Shown: positions 46,601 to 57,521, counted from the stretch's first letter. The stretch: 64,000 bases of DNA from Cliona cf. orientalis (GCA_963930775.1 OZ005702.1:5518001-5582000); one strand, 5' to 3'. Notes: generated from the sequence alone by a model not told the origin. Numbers and translations: made by a program.

Positions 46601-46966
46601 AGCGTCAACATAAGCCAGATATTTTTAAATTCAGATTTTCCTATATCTTTGATTGACTTCAGAATGCTTACCATTGTAATAGAACTGTTTGGTAGCAATT
46701 GCCTGAAGAGGGTAATGGAATCCTATTGCCGCTTTATGTCAATATTTGTAAATCGGTCAACTTTAGAGCAGCTTATAGATTTGTTACCCATCCAGTCAAG
46801 AGTTCCTGAAGATTTTGGCCTTGAAGCTGAGTGTAAGATCGATATCATAGGTGAGCCCTTCAAGTATGGATTAGAAAAGCTTCTCGAATTTCAAACTAAA
46901 TTCTGCTCCATGGTGAATATCGACAAAGTATGTTTTGTTATGGGCAAAGTAGGCAAGAAAATATAA
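43679..46966 (+). CDS. NLR2 N-terminal part: FGSD-repeat array
   Basis: The 1,095-codon frame is paralogous to the start of NLR1; its exon begins at 43725 (TTGTAG/GTCAACTGGACC, same phase as NLR1). Repeats 1-5 have signature cores near 44045 (FGSD), 44672 (LGSD), 45338 (FGSH), 46003 (FGSD) and 46688 (FGSN). A two-base excess at AAGAAAATATAAG (~46955) stops the frame within repeat 5. Coding continues in another frame (46930-47409: SGSFLVSWRIPSA..., then repeat 6 with FGSD near 47347). A second shift at ~47385 leads into the NACHT frame at 47424. Repeat 2 and one repeat-equivalent around units 5/6 are extra relative to NLR1. If the two shifts are real, NLR2 is a pseudogene or encodes truncated repeat-only proteins; if they are assembly errors it is one ~2,300-residue protein. 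Confidence 0.8.
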   Translation: MYSHDTHSFWNILVVGQLDQVEDRGRHEPMDIANKIENLEDQFNNLRTRIMNELSRPDITVQVLLNQLIGLPLSLRREYESSIAKRIPNMRTETQVNELFIIHLNPLTSFIDYGLIEYVIKKFGSDALKKDMRSYCSEIVIFMKETTIKQLIDHLPGQAEVPPKFSLIEAKIGENPSEYTLEQLNTIRKRYCSELRLSEIVFHLLALLDSNSFIIRWLVPSALVFDIMKSARTIDQSFYQECRITSLTLDGMWLFLSESEIDGMWSQANMTDTIFKTQFHTIYNQVMYELEIQGVSEHELWSCLMDQESLLSGDSSLPLIIFEMLTVIVEKLGSDCLKRVMKSYRNYVMSIDTRCLTAEQLIALSPFPSKPSKYFVIGECRIVEKASEYGLKRLASFQTRFCTVVNINRLGFVIGGINTEINNSFTVRWLVPSALVFDVLESTRNLDLSFFQEYKLSSVTLDGMWLFMSETKIDVMWSNLHVSDTKFKDQFHDMYKQIVEMVQKKGHELISSNITKTLKCDQSASDWLSVELLDRELPVSVIDFRVLAAAIEGFGSHCLKSVMSSYSKYMSTFLKESTAQQLINLSAIQLQHSEYSIIKCRIKEEPSQYKLDELFGFRTEFCTIADLSELCFIMDEVITEMSDSFTISWLVPPAFISNIMESSRNFDHSLYHRYNITSLTLDGLWLFLSEVEIDAIWSRLHVSDTKFKDQFHTMCKQIVCEIFQVQCVSKNHLSACFQSLNYQQQISDQFSLAVLEEEFPASFVDFRVLKAVIERFGSDCLKRVMESYCNYMSTIFTRESTAQQLMNLSAFQSKHWKHFVAAKCTVMEEPSCYRVKKLLQFQTKFCLIANFNEVCFIINEVAAKMSGSFTVSWLVPSTLISDIIVKSARYVDQSFYQEFKITSLTLNGMWLFLSGAEIDAMWSKMRLGDTEFNDQFHIMHKQILCEVDRIGRSIATYKLSSYLMDQQPTLQRDVSVNISQIFLNSDFPISLIDFRMLTIVIELFGSNCLKRVMESYCRFMSIFVNRSTLEQLIDLLPIQSRVPEDFGLEAECKIDIIGEPFKYGLEKLLEFQTKFCSMVNIDKVCFVMGKVGKKI

Positions 46967-47423
46967 GTGGTTCATTCCTTGTTAGCTGGCGTATACCATC
47001 AGCCACAGTTTCTTACATAGTGAAATTTACCAGAAATATTTCCCCTAGCTTTTATCAAGAATACAAGATTGCCTCTCTTACCCTGGATGGAATGTGGATA
47101 TTTCTAAGTGATGCTGAGATTGATGTATTATGGCATCCAAGCAACTTTGAATCTCAGTTCCTTACCATGTACAGACAAATTGTACGTGCACTGAAAGTGC
47201 AAGAGATATCAGAGAATGTGCTATCATCTTATTTGATGGATCAGAATCCAAAACTTCAAAGTAATGTTAGTATTCAATTATGTGAGGCATTTTTGAAGCA
47301 TGACTTGCCTTTGCACTTTAGACTCCAGTCCACTATCATAGACAAGTTTGGCAGTGATTGCTTGAAGAATGTATTTCATAACTATGTGTATACAGAGAGT
47401 CAACTGTAAAGCAGCTAGTATCT

Positions 47424-50400
47424 TTGCCACCAATCCCGTCTGGAACTTCCAAATATTTCGTATCTGTGCAGAGTAGAAACAGAGAAGGGCCTTCAGATTG
47501 CACACTAGCAAAACTACTCAATTTTCAAGCTAGGTTCTGCAACATTGTTAATATTGATGAAGTGTGTTTTATCATGGATAAAATAGAGGCAAAAACGTGT
47601 GACTCATTTATTGTTAAGTGGTATGTACCGTCCAGCATAGCAATGGAGTTACTAAAATCTGCTAATCAACTCGATCTTGAGCAGACTGAGCTCTTTCAAG
47701 AAATGAACATAGCTTCACTACAGCTTCGTGGTATGTGGTTATATAACTATCAACTAACACCACTTGGTATTCAACTACGGAAACGATACCAGCAGTCCCA
47801 GGGCTCACCATCTCCAGTTGAATGGATTCCTTCACCAACAAGGAAAATATTTCGACTAGCTATGATCGAAAGAGAGAGAGTGCAACGAGGTCATATTGAA
47901 GACAGATTTGTACGAATGACCATCAGTGGTAGGATAGATGATATTCTTCATGCTAAGTCTCAAGTGAAACTTGAACACATTTTCAGAAACACAGGTGAGA
48001 TCATTTTGATTGAAGGAGCTCCAGGGTCTGGCAAGAGTACTCTAACAGTCCACATCTGTCAGAGATGGGGCAAAGGAGAGTTATTTCAGCAATTCTCTGT
48101 CGTGATCCTCGTCCAGTTGCGAGATCCAGCAGTGCAAAGAGTACAGACCTTAGTTGACCTGCTTCCTGTTGAAAATGCTGAGAAAATAGCTACTGAACTG
48201 ATAGCTACTAATGGACGTGGTGTCCTGTGGGTCCTTGACGGGTGGGATGAGCTCCCACCTCACCTACAGCAAGAATCTATATTCTGTCAACTTATCAAGA
48301 GAATGCTTAGTGAATGTTCTATTATAGTCACCTCTCGTCCAATTTCATCAGGTGACCTACACCCAGTGGTCTCTTCACGAATTGAGGTGTTGGGGTTCAC
48401 CCCAGAGGAGCAAAGGCAGTACTTCACTGAGTGTTTCAAGGGAGATACCAAAGCTTTAGAAGCCCTACTTGAGAAGATCCAAGAGAACCCTGTAGTACAA
48501 AGCATCTGCTACCTTCCACTCAATGCTGCTTTCATAGTTCACACTTTCAAATACAGGGATCAATCACTACCCAATACTGAGTATGAGATCTACTTGTCAG
48601 TCATTCTCAGCTGCATTCAACGCCATTATGACAGGGAGGGCATAGGTCATGACCTACCTAGAGAGCTAGCATCTTTAGATGATCTTTCCAGGAGTGAATC
48701 AGTGAGAGAGCCTTTTCAGTGTGTCTGTGAGCTTGCCTATCATGGTGTGATGGAGAACAAAGTGACCTTCTCTTCCAGTGACTTGCCTCAAGGATCCAAC
48801 ACACTCAGTCTTCTTCAAGCAATAGAGAGCTTTCTCCAAAGTGGAAAGTCAGTGTTCTATAACTTTCTTCACCTGTCGATCCAAGAGGTTCTGTCAGCCT
48901 ATTACATATCCACACAGTTATCAGATAGTGAGCAGGTGTCTCAGTTCCAGCAGTTATTCAACCAGCCTCGTTTTGCTGCTGTGTTTCAGTTTTTTGCTGC
49001 CATCACCAAGTTGAAGAGTCCAGGGATAAGAAAAGTTATTGATACAATAGTAGAAGCCAAGTCCAAGCCTCTCTTAGTGTCTCTTCTTCGCTGCTTACAT
49101 GAGGCTCAGGATCCTGACCTCTGCCTTTATGTAGCTGAGAGACTAGAGTATGAACTAGATCTTAGTGGGACTTCACTCAGTCCACTTGACTGTTTCTCTG
49201 TTAGTTTTTTTCTTTCCTCATTTGCTTGTAACAAAGTTACTTTTAATCTTGCCCAATGCCAAATTGGTGATCTTGGTGCAAAGTGTCTGACAAAGTATCT
49301 GTCAATGAGCGATTATACTGACCTTGTAACTATTAACCTTAAAGGTAATGACATTCATGATGAAGGTGCTTCACATGTTGCTAAACTTCTGCACTTCATT
49401 GAACATCTACATTTGGAGATATCAGGAAATCCAATAGGAGTAACTGGGAATTCCTCTGTGTTTCAAGCTTTTAGAGAGACTACTATACTTAAGACTTTAG
49501 TCCTGATTGGCGGTACTATCATAGACGATCTGCTTCCTGTTGAAAATGTTGAGAATGGTCAAGAAATAGTGACTAGACTACGAGCTACTAATGGGCGTGG
49601 TATCCTGTGGATCTCGGATGATCTCAAATGTCACCTGCACACCATATTCATTTCCCCAAAGCATACTAGTTCTACTGAATGTTCTGTCATAGTTAGTTCT
49701 CGTAACACTATTGATAAAATCTTCAAAGATGAGTCCAAGCCTCTCTTAGTATCTCTTATTCGCTGCTTACGCGAGGCTCAGGATCCTGCCCTCTGCCTTT
49801 ATGTAGCTGAGAGACTAAGGTATAAGCTAGATCTTAGTGGGACCTCACTCAGTCCACTGGACTGTCTCTCTGTTAGTTTTTTCCTTTCCTTTCTCTCTGC
49901 TAAGAAAGTTACTGTTAACCTTTGTGACAGTAATCTCAACCAGAAAGATGCTTTATATTATATTGCTAGTATGCTTTACTTTATTGAGCATTTATACTTG
50001 CCACATAATCCAATTGGAGACACTGGAGCATCCTTGATATCTGAAGCTGTAAGAAAAACTACTACTCTCAAGACTTTGTTTCTGCACAACTGTGGCATCA
50101 CTTCTAGAGGGGCTGAAGATCTTTCAAGAGCACTATTTCAAAATTGTTCCCTGGAGAAGTTGGACATTGGTTGGAACCGTTTAGTAGGAGATGACGGAAT
50201 AAGCCACATGGCTGAGGCCCTCAAACAAAACAAACAACTAAAGGAACTCTGGATTGGTGAGTGTGGAATAACAGACAAAGGAGCAGCTTCTCTGGCCAGT
50301 GCTCTCACTGTTAACAACTCTCTCAAGATGTTGCATATTGGTGGGCGTGTAGGAGCACTAACAGAAGATGGGCTCTCAGCAATAGCTCATTCTTTAGCTA

Positions 50401-50552
50401 ATAATTCACTGTTTATAAAACTAGCAATACCTGCTAGCTCTGGCACTACTCCTGCTGATCGTTTAGGCCAGGAAGTCAATGAGGCAAGGAAGAAAAATGG
50501 ACTCCCACCCATTGAAATTGAAGGTGAGTATAATAATTATTATACTGTATAA
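47424..50552 (+). CDS. NLR2 C-terminal part: NACHT-LRR with internal partial NACHT
   Basis: The 1,042-codon frame carries the end of repeat 6, the SPVEWIPSPT linker, NACHT (Walker A GAPGSGKS from residue 198, Walker B VLWVLDGWDEL, VTSRP), the winged-helix/helical region and LRRs. The partial second NACHT is at 49518-49884: DDLLPVENVEN, RGILWISDDL, CSVIVSSR, then KPLLVSLIRCL. RI-type LRRs finish the protein. The NACHT is very similar to that of NLR1. The likely exon end is 50523 (GAAG/GTGAGT), matching NLR1. Both catalytic motifs are intact, so the domain itself is not decayed despite the frameshifts upstream. Expected role: cytosolic sensor ATPase that oligomerises on ligand binding; ligand and partners unknown. 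Confidence 0.85.
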   Translation: MPPIPSGTSKYFVSVQSRNREGPSDCTLAKLLNFQARFCNIVNIDEVCFIMDKIEAKTCDSFIVKWYVPSSIAMELLKSANQLDLEQTELFQEMNIASLQLRGMWLYNYQLTPLGIQLRKRYQQSQGSPSPVEWIPSPTRKIFRLAMIERERVQRGHIEDRFVRMTISGRIDDILHAKSQVKLEHIFRNTGEIILIEGAPGSGKSTLTVHICQRWGKGELFQQFSVVILVQLRDPAVQRVQTLVDLLPVENAEKIATELIATNGRGVLWVLDGWDELPPHLQQESIFCQLIKRMLSECSIIVTSRPISSGDLHPVVSSRIEVLGFTPEEQRQYFTECFKGDTKALEALLEKIQENPVVQSICYLPLNAAFIVHTFKYRDQSLPNTEYEIYLSVILSCIQRHYDREGIGHDLPRELASLDDLSRSESVREPFQCVCELAYHGVMENKVTFSSSDLPQGSNTLSLLQAIESFLQSGKSVFYNFLHLSIQEVLSAYYISTQLSDSEQVSQFQQLFNQPRFAAVFQFFAAITKLKSPGIRKVIDTIVEAKSKPLLVSLLRCLHEAQDPDLCLYVAERLEYELDLSGTSLSPLDCFSVSFFLSSFACNKVTFNLAQCQIGDLGAKCLTKYLSMSDYTDLVTINLKGNDIHDEGASHVAKLLHFIEHLHLEISGNPIGVTGNSSVFQAFRETTILKTLVLIGGTIIDDLLPVENVENGQEIVTRLRATNGRGILWISDDLKCHLHTIFISPKHTSSTECSVIVSSRNTIDKIFKDESKPLLVSLIRCLREAQDPALCLYVAERLRYKLDLSGTSLSPLDCLSVSFFLSFLSAKKVTVNLCDSNLNQKDALYYIASMLYFIEHLYLPHNPIGDTGASLISEAVRKTTTLKTLFLHNCGITSRGAEDLSRALFQNCSLEKLDIGWNRLVGDDGISHMAEALKQNKQLKELWIGECGITDKGAASLASALTVNNSLKMLHIGGRVGALTEDGLSAIAHSLANNSLFIKLAIPASSGTTPADRLGQEVNEARKKNGLPPIEIEGEYNNYYTV

Positions 50553-50595
50553 TATATATGTTGTGTGGATTTGTCATAACAATTTGTATGCTTAA

Positions 50596-51051
50596 AGGCA
50601 CTGTATCAGCATATAGCGGATAAAAATAGAAACCATGATGTTTAGTGACGTTTTTTTTTGTATTTTTCTGGGCCAGGAAAATGGGAATGTCCGTATACGC
50701 GCTCCGTGTATTGTGGTTTTGTGATGTCGGGATCACGCCACTTGCCCATGCCTGACTGGCTGCGCCCGCGATCGGGCAAGAGAGCTAGCGAAATCGACAT
50801 CACGAGGATACTGAGCGGTGCAGAAGTGTCAGTTTGTTTCTCCTTTCGATATTTAGTCTTCATTTTTGTGCTTACTGCTTACATGTACCTGCCATCATAA
50901 GGTGCGTAAGGCTCGATCGAACGACAGCCGTGGGCGTGGTAGTTGCCATGCAGCCAGCGATACTGCGCGCGCCTGACATCAGGTTGTGCGGTTGATTTCA
51001 AATGTTTGTGAAAATAGTAACACGCGGTCCTTATATCCTGATACAGTGCCT
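50596..51051. mobile_element. piggyBac-like MITE (TTAA duplication)
   Basis: Ends AGGCACTGTATCAG / CTGATACAGTGCCT, flanked by TTAA (50592-50595 and 51052-51055). TTAA targets are diagnostic of piggyBac-type insertion. Interior has no transposase. Confidence 0.85.
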
Positions 51052-51055
51052 TTAA

Positions 51056-52362
51056 GGAACTGTAGTTAATAAAAGTTTAGTTGCAACTTGTACTTATTCA
51101 TGCAGCTACTACAGTTGTTTCAAATCGTGCTCCATCCAAGTGCTGATCCATTTGATCCCCCTTGCTTGCTGATATCACAGGACCAGCTATGACCTCAACA
51201 TTATAACTGACCATCACATATCAAAATTTTAATCGTTCGTGTTACCAGACCTGAATAATTAGGGTCATTTGGGATATCCCTCTCAATCCCAGGTGACCCC
51301 TGACCCCAGTCAGCTTTGATAGTAAATTTGTCCTCGTGCACTGACTCTGTGATGTTTATCTTATTCAGTTTTGTTAGTTGTGTGGTTCCATTCTCAGTCC
51401 GGCCGGGCCATCACACTCCAGTCGTCATGGTTTGTGCTGAGTCAGCAGGGGCTGGGGCAGGGTTCAGAGGTTATTAGTATTGTGTTTGGTTAGTTGTATG
51501 TTGGTTGTGGTTTTAGTGTGTTCATGTGATGTCATTCACTAGCTTTGTCGTCTTGTTCCATAGTTTTGTGTGTGCACATGTCTGTGGTTTGTCTGGTCAT
51601 TTTTCATTCCTTTTTGTTGTCCCTTTAGCCTACAGTTTCATTGCTAGTTCACTGACACCACATCTCATCATGCACCACAAAATATTTCATAGTTCATCAG
51701 TTATTGCAGCTTCATTATCATCATGCCCCATTCCCTAATGCCACTTTTGTATTGCAGTGTTTTTTACGCTTGTATGATAGTATGATCATTAGTTTAGTGT
51801 GTATAGCTGTATGCAGCCATTTCTCCTTTACACTCGTACAGTAATTGTTGCATATTCTTGTATGTAATCAACCTTTTTTACAACTTATAATATTAAGTTT
51901 ATCATCAACCTTGTTATTTATTGACATTAATTTTAATCATCACAGTATCGCACATTTCATCTTCCATTGTAGCTATACTTTTGGCTCAGGATTGCACTCC
52001 AGTTATTTAGAGGTGAGTACGATATCAGTCATATGATTTACCACATGACCAACTCTTAATTGTTTTTTTTGTCTCATGTATTCAGGAGCTGCACTCTCTA
52101 GTAGAGGACAATGTTTATTTTAAATGCATAGAAACGTTTGAGCTGTGAAACTCCACCCACAGACATACCCCTTCATCCTCTCACTGCCCCAATATCTTCA
52201 TTTAATTGCTTACCGGGTATGTGCGCACATATTTAGTGTAAACTTTACTCTCTTGAAACTCTGCATGCATACAATGCACATGTATGGATACCGTACTTAC
52301 AGGACATTGTACATGTGTGTGCATGTGCATAATAATAATATTATAAAATTATTATAATATTA
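51056..52362 (+). other. NLR2 3' region with candidate terminal exons
   Basis: Blocks homologous to 32380-32900 behind NLR1: after TTCATGCAG (51107: ATTVVSNRAPSKC, TGA), a piece ending TTTAGAG/GTGAGT (52013), and a piece after TATTCAG (52086). The rest has no recognised gene. Confidence 0.45.
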
Positions 52363-52927
52363 GGCCAAGCAAAGTTAATTAATAGTTTCTCAGGCCCGCC
52401 CGCATCAAATTTTGAGAAAGCAAGACTTTTTTATTTATTTTTCACGTGAGCAGTCACGTGCTAATTAATTTAATTAACAGACAAAAATTGGAACATACAG
52501 TAAAGAGTTCATAAAACTAACTGTTTTCTGGCATCTCGAGACAGTTTGGTTGACATCTCACAACTGAAGTCTCCGTGAAAGTGGTATTTAGCCAGCAGCT
52601 AGCTAGCTATTTTCTTCAAAGATGATGACGTCATCTGGTGCAAGCTAAATCTTGTCATCTTACAAGGTTAGTACGACTGATAAAACTTTTCTCTACTAAA
52701 TAGAAAGCTAAACTTGATTGTTCGGCTAGATATTCTCTCTGGTTGGACTTCAATACTTGTATTTCAGCACTATAGCTTGTGTATCAACCACGTGCAGCAC
52801 TAGCGAAAATGGGCGTGGTCACTATCGCCACGCCCATTTTTCATTAAAAAATAAAATAAAAAGCCGCCTCCCGCATGGGTTTTGAAATTTGAAAGCCTGA
52901 GAAACTAGTAATTAAGTTTGTTTGGCC
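52363..52927. mobile_element. PIF/Harbinger-like MITE, family of 37537
   Basis: Ends GGCCAAGCAAAGTTAATTAA / TTAATTACTAGTTTCTC-type inverted pair, closing GTTTGGCC. Flanks are TTA on the left and TAA on the right. The interior is longer than in the 37537 copy and carries an insertion-like central region. Confidence 0.75.
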
Positions 52928-52949
52928 TAACATGATGTCACATGGTCCC

Positions 52950-54150
52950 AAAGCAAGAGAGAAATGGTCCAGCTGTAAGTTCACACAAGCAAGGGATATT
53001 GCACTGGGCAACTCTCAAGGACAAACTGTCCATGTGATCTCTACATGACTCAGGTTGTTCAGAAAGCTAGCAACTGTTACAACTGTGCAGTTATTGCGGC
53101 AGTTGGTGAGTGATTGGTTCCATATTATCTCAACAACAAAGACAGTACAAATGAACGGTTCACACTAGGACAGTATGTTTGACAGTATGTTCACAATTTT
53201 CATGATGATGTAATAATTATTCAAAACATTGCAAATAAATTATTATACTATGAAAACTTGACCACGTGCCCAGTAAGGCCACTCCAAATAAATTTCCTGT
53301 TTCCCGTCCACCGCCCGCATCCTTTTCTGGCATGTCATGAAATTTTCCATTATTAGTACTTTTGCACGTATACAATATCCGCATTTACTTTTGTACACGT
53401 AGTATACTTGCCTCAAGTGAGTGATAATTAATTAGTTTAAGTGTTTCCTGTAGGCCTTGCTACTATGTAAATAATGGAATTTACCGCCCGCCCGCATACT
53501 ACATTAGTTGTTTCTGGGACGGGAAACAGGAAATTTATTTGGAGTGGCCTAACTGCATAATGGTTCGTATGGTAAAAGGTCGTCAACATAGTGTTCACAC
53601 TGTCTAGATGTTGGCACCTCAATCGCAGAGATGGCATCCGAGACCGACTCTCAACCTCGACACTGACAATTTTCAATCACAGGAGATGAACTCGACAGCG
53701 CCATACAGCTTCTGAACATCGGATTGGTCGCGGCATGGCACGCTGTGTGCATGCTATATATAGCGGAAGCAAGGGATTACGTCATCCAAGAGAACGCATG
53801 AAGTTCGGCCGGTGGTACTTGTCAGAGAAAGTAGCACTCAGCTTGTAATGTATTCGCTGGATACATGCGTTAGATACTCTACATATATACCAATTTTCAA
53901 GTCTCAGAAAGGTTCCATGAAGGCCCTGAATCTTCTGGCAATTACCTCATAGATTACACAATAGGTTTCATCATACATTATACTATAATTACCTCATAAC
54001 CACAGAAAAGTAAATCGTTACTGGGCACGTAATGATATATATACATGTACTACTGGTGGTATACTCTCCTTCAAGCTGTCTCAGCAGTCATCCAGAAGGT
54101 TGTGGCCAATCCTTTGTGGTTGAGTTTCAGCTGTCATTAACAAGGATGTT
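52950..54150 (-). repeat. Inverted NLR leader relics (module C)
   Basis: 52950-53110 matches, inverted, 40620-40770 and 25480-25640. 54050-54150 matches 40340-40480. 53640-54030 matches 20930-21400. They occur in the order expected for an NLR leader on the minus strand, but no NACHT follows; the next thing in that direction is the plus-strand NLR2 3' end. The module was truncated at or after inversion. Confidence 0.65.
53277..53549. mobile_element. PIF/Harbinger-like MITE (TAA duplication)
   Basis: Inverted ends of ~35 bp starting GGCCACTCCAAATAAATTTC and closing GAAATTTATTTGGAGTGGCC; TAA at 53274-53276 and 53550-53552. It lies between leader relics of module C. Confidence 0.9.
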
Positions 54151-55450
54151 ACGCTCTGGACGTGACAAGTTCTTCTCATTCAAAAGAAACACCCATAAAG
54201 AATCATAGGTCATCGTGATATTGCAAGTTGTTTAATCTCGTGATCATAGACTACATTATGATACACTCACATGCCAATCGAGATAATTCCACTGTTGATC
54301 CATTCAAAATATCTATTATCTGGATCTGAACAGGGTACATGAAAGCTCATACACATGTAAATAATATAACTATCTATAGCCTTAATACCCAGTTTACAGA
54401 GGTGACTATTAAATTTTTGTTGTTGAGTTGATTTTCAGAAATATCTTGATCTATTTGTGACCATTCCATGTCAGGGATGGACTTCCCGATCACAGCTATG
54501 GTGTATCTATCGGATACATTGTCAAGCTTTTTTCACATGTCAGCACCTCTCCAAAATTATCCTTCCAGATCTACATATCAAGCGCATGATAGATGACTAA
54601 CCTGCTACCCACAATATCCAGAACACAGCCCCTGCCCTCGCATATACAATGATTTGTGTCATGTAGAATAACATACTAATTTAAATAGCATCCGTCCTGC
54701 CTACAATGATTAAACAATTACACAGTGGAAACAAATTTGGTATGCGGAAATCAGGCAACAAAAATTATTACATGTGAATATTTTTCTAATAAAGGTTTTA
54801 TTGCACAAAATTCTCCCAATTTATGGTACATTAAGCGTATGCACTGACGAGCGTCTCCAATCTAAATTCTGTACGCCTAGTGATGTTAAGAATATTAAAT
54901 AATTACACACAAATTCTTGCCGCTCCATAAACTTTGCTGACTCCAATACTTTATTACTCTCCTACTTCATGCCCTACTAACATTACATTTACCAAGCTCA
55001 CCTCTCCCCATCACTCTGTGAGATCCACAGTGAAAGGCTGCCAAGGCCGTAGCTAGCTACAGGGCAGGGCAGCCACCTCCACACCCACCCCCCTCACCCA
55101 ATTCCTAAGTGAGCTAGGCCACAGCGACAATTTCTGCCTACTGTTTATTAATCTGATGATCCTTAAATATTATTGTGCTGTCGCTGGCACAAAAAGAACA
55201 AGAATACGAGCTCTGTATCTATATACCAACCTCCTCGAGAATTTATTCAAGAAACGATGTGCGTGCATGTATGCTAGGTTAAGGATATGTGGACGTGGCC
55301 CTTTCACACACGCAATAGTTACCTTTGCACTATAACATACTACATATATTATGTACATTGTACATGCAGCAAAACTTGATGCCAGGACTTGGCAAAAAAA
55401 ATGAAGGAAGGTGACAAAAATTATTACTAAATTTTGGTGTATTTTTTTAC
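54151..55450. other. No gene recognised
   Basis: Spacer downstream of the DEATH exon. The open frame that runs on past the exon donor (down to 55170) is intronic read-through. No domain recognised elsewhere. Confidence 0.4.
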
Positions 55451-56350
55451 CTGTGGCATATTGCTTCATTTCCCTTTCCACCTCCTCAGCCAGGCTACCC
55501 AGACCAACAAGAGAGCTGCGTAATGCTGTGCATAGTGCTCCTAGCGTGGGATTATTCTGATGTTCCTCTGTCGGCCATTGGACCCACTGACTAAGCAGCT
55601 CTTGCAGGTAGCTCACTGGAGCCCCCGTCAATAGTGTAACCATACATGAGATATTACATAACTCATGTGCGGTAAACCCGAGACTAAGACCAATCGGATT
55701 CCATTTGTAGCTGTAGCTCTGGAGCACTCGCATGAGGTGAACAACGTCCTTATCACTCAATTTCACTCCATTAGCTCTATTTGGCTCTGAAGATACAAAC
55801 TTACGGTAAACTTAAGAAATTTGGTAGCCTTGTCCCCAGTTTCCCAGGTGATAGGCTGAAAGGAGCCAAAGCTACACATACATGTACATGTGTCATTTGT
55901 CCTCAGTCCTTTTTAGAATTCAAACATCTCAGGTAATTTACTGCTCCCCATGGTCAAAAATGTCATATATTATAGTGACAAAGATTAATATGGAAGGTGA
56001 AGCACACCTAGACCCCTTCTGACTCACTTAACCCCCACCCCCACTCCCCCCTCAAAGAATTGCTTGATAGTATCAGATGTCACTAATAGAAGACGTAAAC
56101 ATTTCTGGGAGGTATAGATCCTCCTAAATCCTCCCTCCCCGCAAATTTAAATTCTCCCTGAATTGACTGTACCTGATTTCAGATGTGGTTCGTGTGAGGA
56201 GGTAACAGGAGCTGATTCTGACATTGGGCTTTCAGGTTGATACAGTTCAAGAGCTCCCGCACCATTTTTCAACTCTGCCTCTTGATTTCCTGTCTCCTCC
56301 TCCACTGGGCTGCTTGGCTCCACCCCTTGACTGACATCACCACTGCTGGG
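55451..56350 (-). CDS. DEATH-domain gene fragment, two exons (module C)
   Basis: Exon 56350-56173 (acceptor TTCAG, donor CAG/GTACAG) encodes a Pro/Ser/Glu-rich linker (PSSGDVSQGVEPSSPVEEETGN...). It ends in phase 1 and joins exon 55786-55451 (acceptor CTTCAG) to give ..KSEPNRANGVKLSDKDVVHLMRVLQ. This second exon is a DEATH-type fold: KWNPIGLSLGFTAHELCNI, VSYLQELLSQWVQWPTEE, PTLGALCTALRSSLVGLGSLAEEVE. It ends at a GTAAAA donor. The clean phase match and consensus splice sites indicate a real gene. DEATH modules form signalling platforms. Upstream is CARD C and downstream are NLR-leader relics, so this may be the N-terminal half of a further NLR that lost its NACHT. A direct CARD C splice to 56350 is out of phase, so another exon is needed or the genes are separate. 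Confidence 0.7.
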
Positions 56351-56520
56351 CTGAATAGCTGAGTATGGTAGCAAGGTGATCTGACTGAGCTAGCTAAATG
56401 GCTAACATAGTAAAGCCTCTTTGTACATACCATGTATATCCAACCCCTGATACAAGGCCACACAAGGTAAATTATTTGTTTCTAATCCCCACCTGTTTTC
56501 ACTTTTGTCTACTTTTGATA
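56338..56520. repeat. ~185-bp segment duplicated at 60295-60480
   Basis: Both copies run CACCACTGCT..GAGTATGGTAGCAAGG..CCCCTGATACAAGGCCACAC in the same orientation. This copy includes the start of the P/S/E-rich exon and its upstream intron. The other copy lies in an intron of SCAMP C. Confidence 0.7.
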
Positions 56521-57117
56521 TAATTTCATAATAGGCACAGGGTCGTTGCTCAAATATGTCCTGTTGGCTCTACAGTCCGTACATAGGGGTCAATATTTCT
56601 TTACCCGATTACGTCATTATAAATAGACCATGCAAGTGTGGTTATTTCACTAGAACGGCTCTGAAGGGTGGATCAGTGCTTCGAGATAAGTACAGGTAGT
56701 GAGGTACAGCACTTCAATTATATAAAAATGCCTGGAGCTCCAACACAAGACAGATGACGACTACTGGACCCCATATAGATACAAACCATTAAATTTTCTT
56801 AGTTTCATGGCCTTAGCCTATATGTGGATTCTGGCAGGTACAGTGCCCATTCCTGGCAAAACAATTATTCATTGTGCATCAGGGCTGGCAGAAAACTGGA
56901 CCACTTTTTTAATAATTTGGTTGGGTAATGATCGTTAACTCTATCGATCGTGTGGCAAAGGTCATCAAATAGCGTCCATGCTTCATGATTTGAAAGGAAG
57001 GTTGTCCAAACCTAGCTTCTCCAGACTTTACTAAGGTATCACTATCTTGTCCCTAGTACAGAAATATTTAAAGTCTTAAATTTAAGCTCAGCCACTTATA
57101 TTAAAGTGAGCCACATA
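56521..57117. other. No gene recognised
   Basis: AT-rich spacer upstream (minus-strand sense) of the P/S/E-rich exon; no repeat or domain was recognised. Confidence 0.4.
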
Positions 57118-57521
57118 CCGTATTCGCTCGATCAGACGCCGCGGCTACTATTTATTTCATCGCCTGAGTTTGTGCGGCGTTTATTCGAGAGCAGCGACTA
57201 TTCGAGAGAGGCGTTTATTAATACCAATAGCTGCCAGAGGCTAACGTTAGAGAAACGGTCGATTGACACCACTGATCTAGGAGATTCTGGCCCCTTTGCT
57301 GATGTAGAAGAAAGTTAGAACTTGTTCTAGACGGTTTATCGTATATCTACCATCGAAAAAACGAGTCGCGAGGCATGTCCACGTGCTGGTGTTCTCGAAT
57401 AGTAGGCGTGGCGCGGCTACTATTCGAGAGCGGCTACTATTTCGTTCAGCACTTCCGGAGGTGCGGGGACTATTCGAGAGCGGCGACTAATCGAGAGCGG
57501 CGTCTGATCGAGCGAATACGG
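57118..57521. mobile_element. TA-inserting MITE, intact copy
   Basis: Perfect ends CCGTATTCGCTCGATCAGAC and GTCTGATCGAGCGAATACGG, flanked by TA. Interior has repeated GAGAGCGGC-type units. Sister copy at 20480-20888 occupies the comparable place in module A. Confidence 0.9.

Noticed and set aside
55170..55450. C-terminal extension of the minus-strand DEATH frame
   Set aside because: It lies beyond a GTAAAA donor at the end of the DEATH homology and has intron-like composition.
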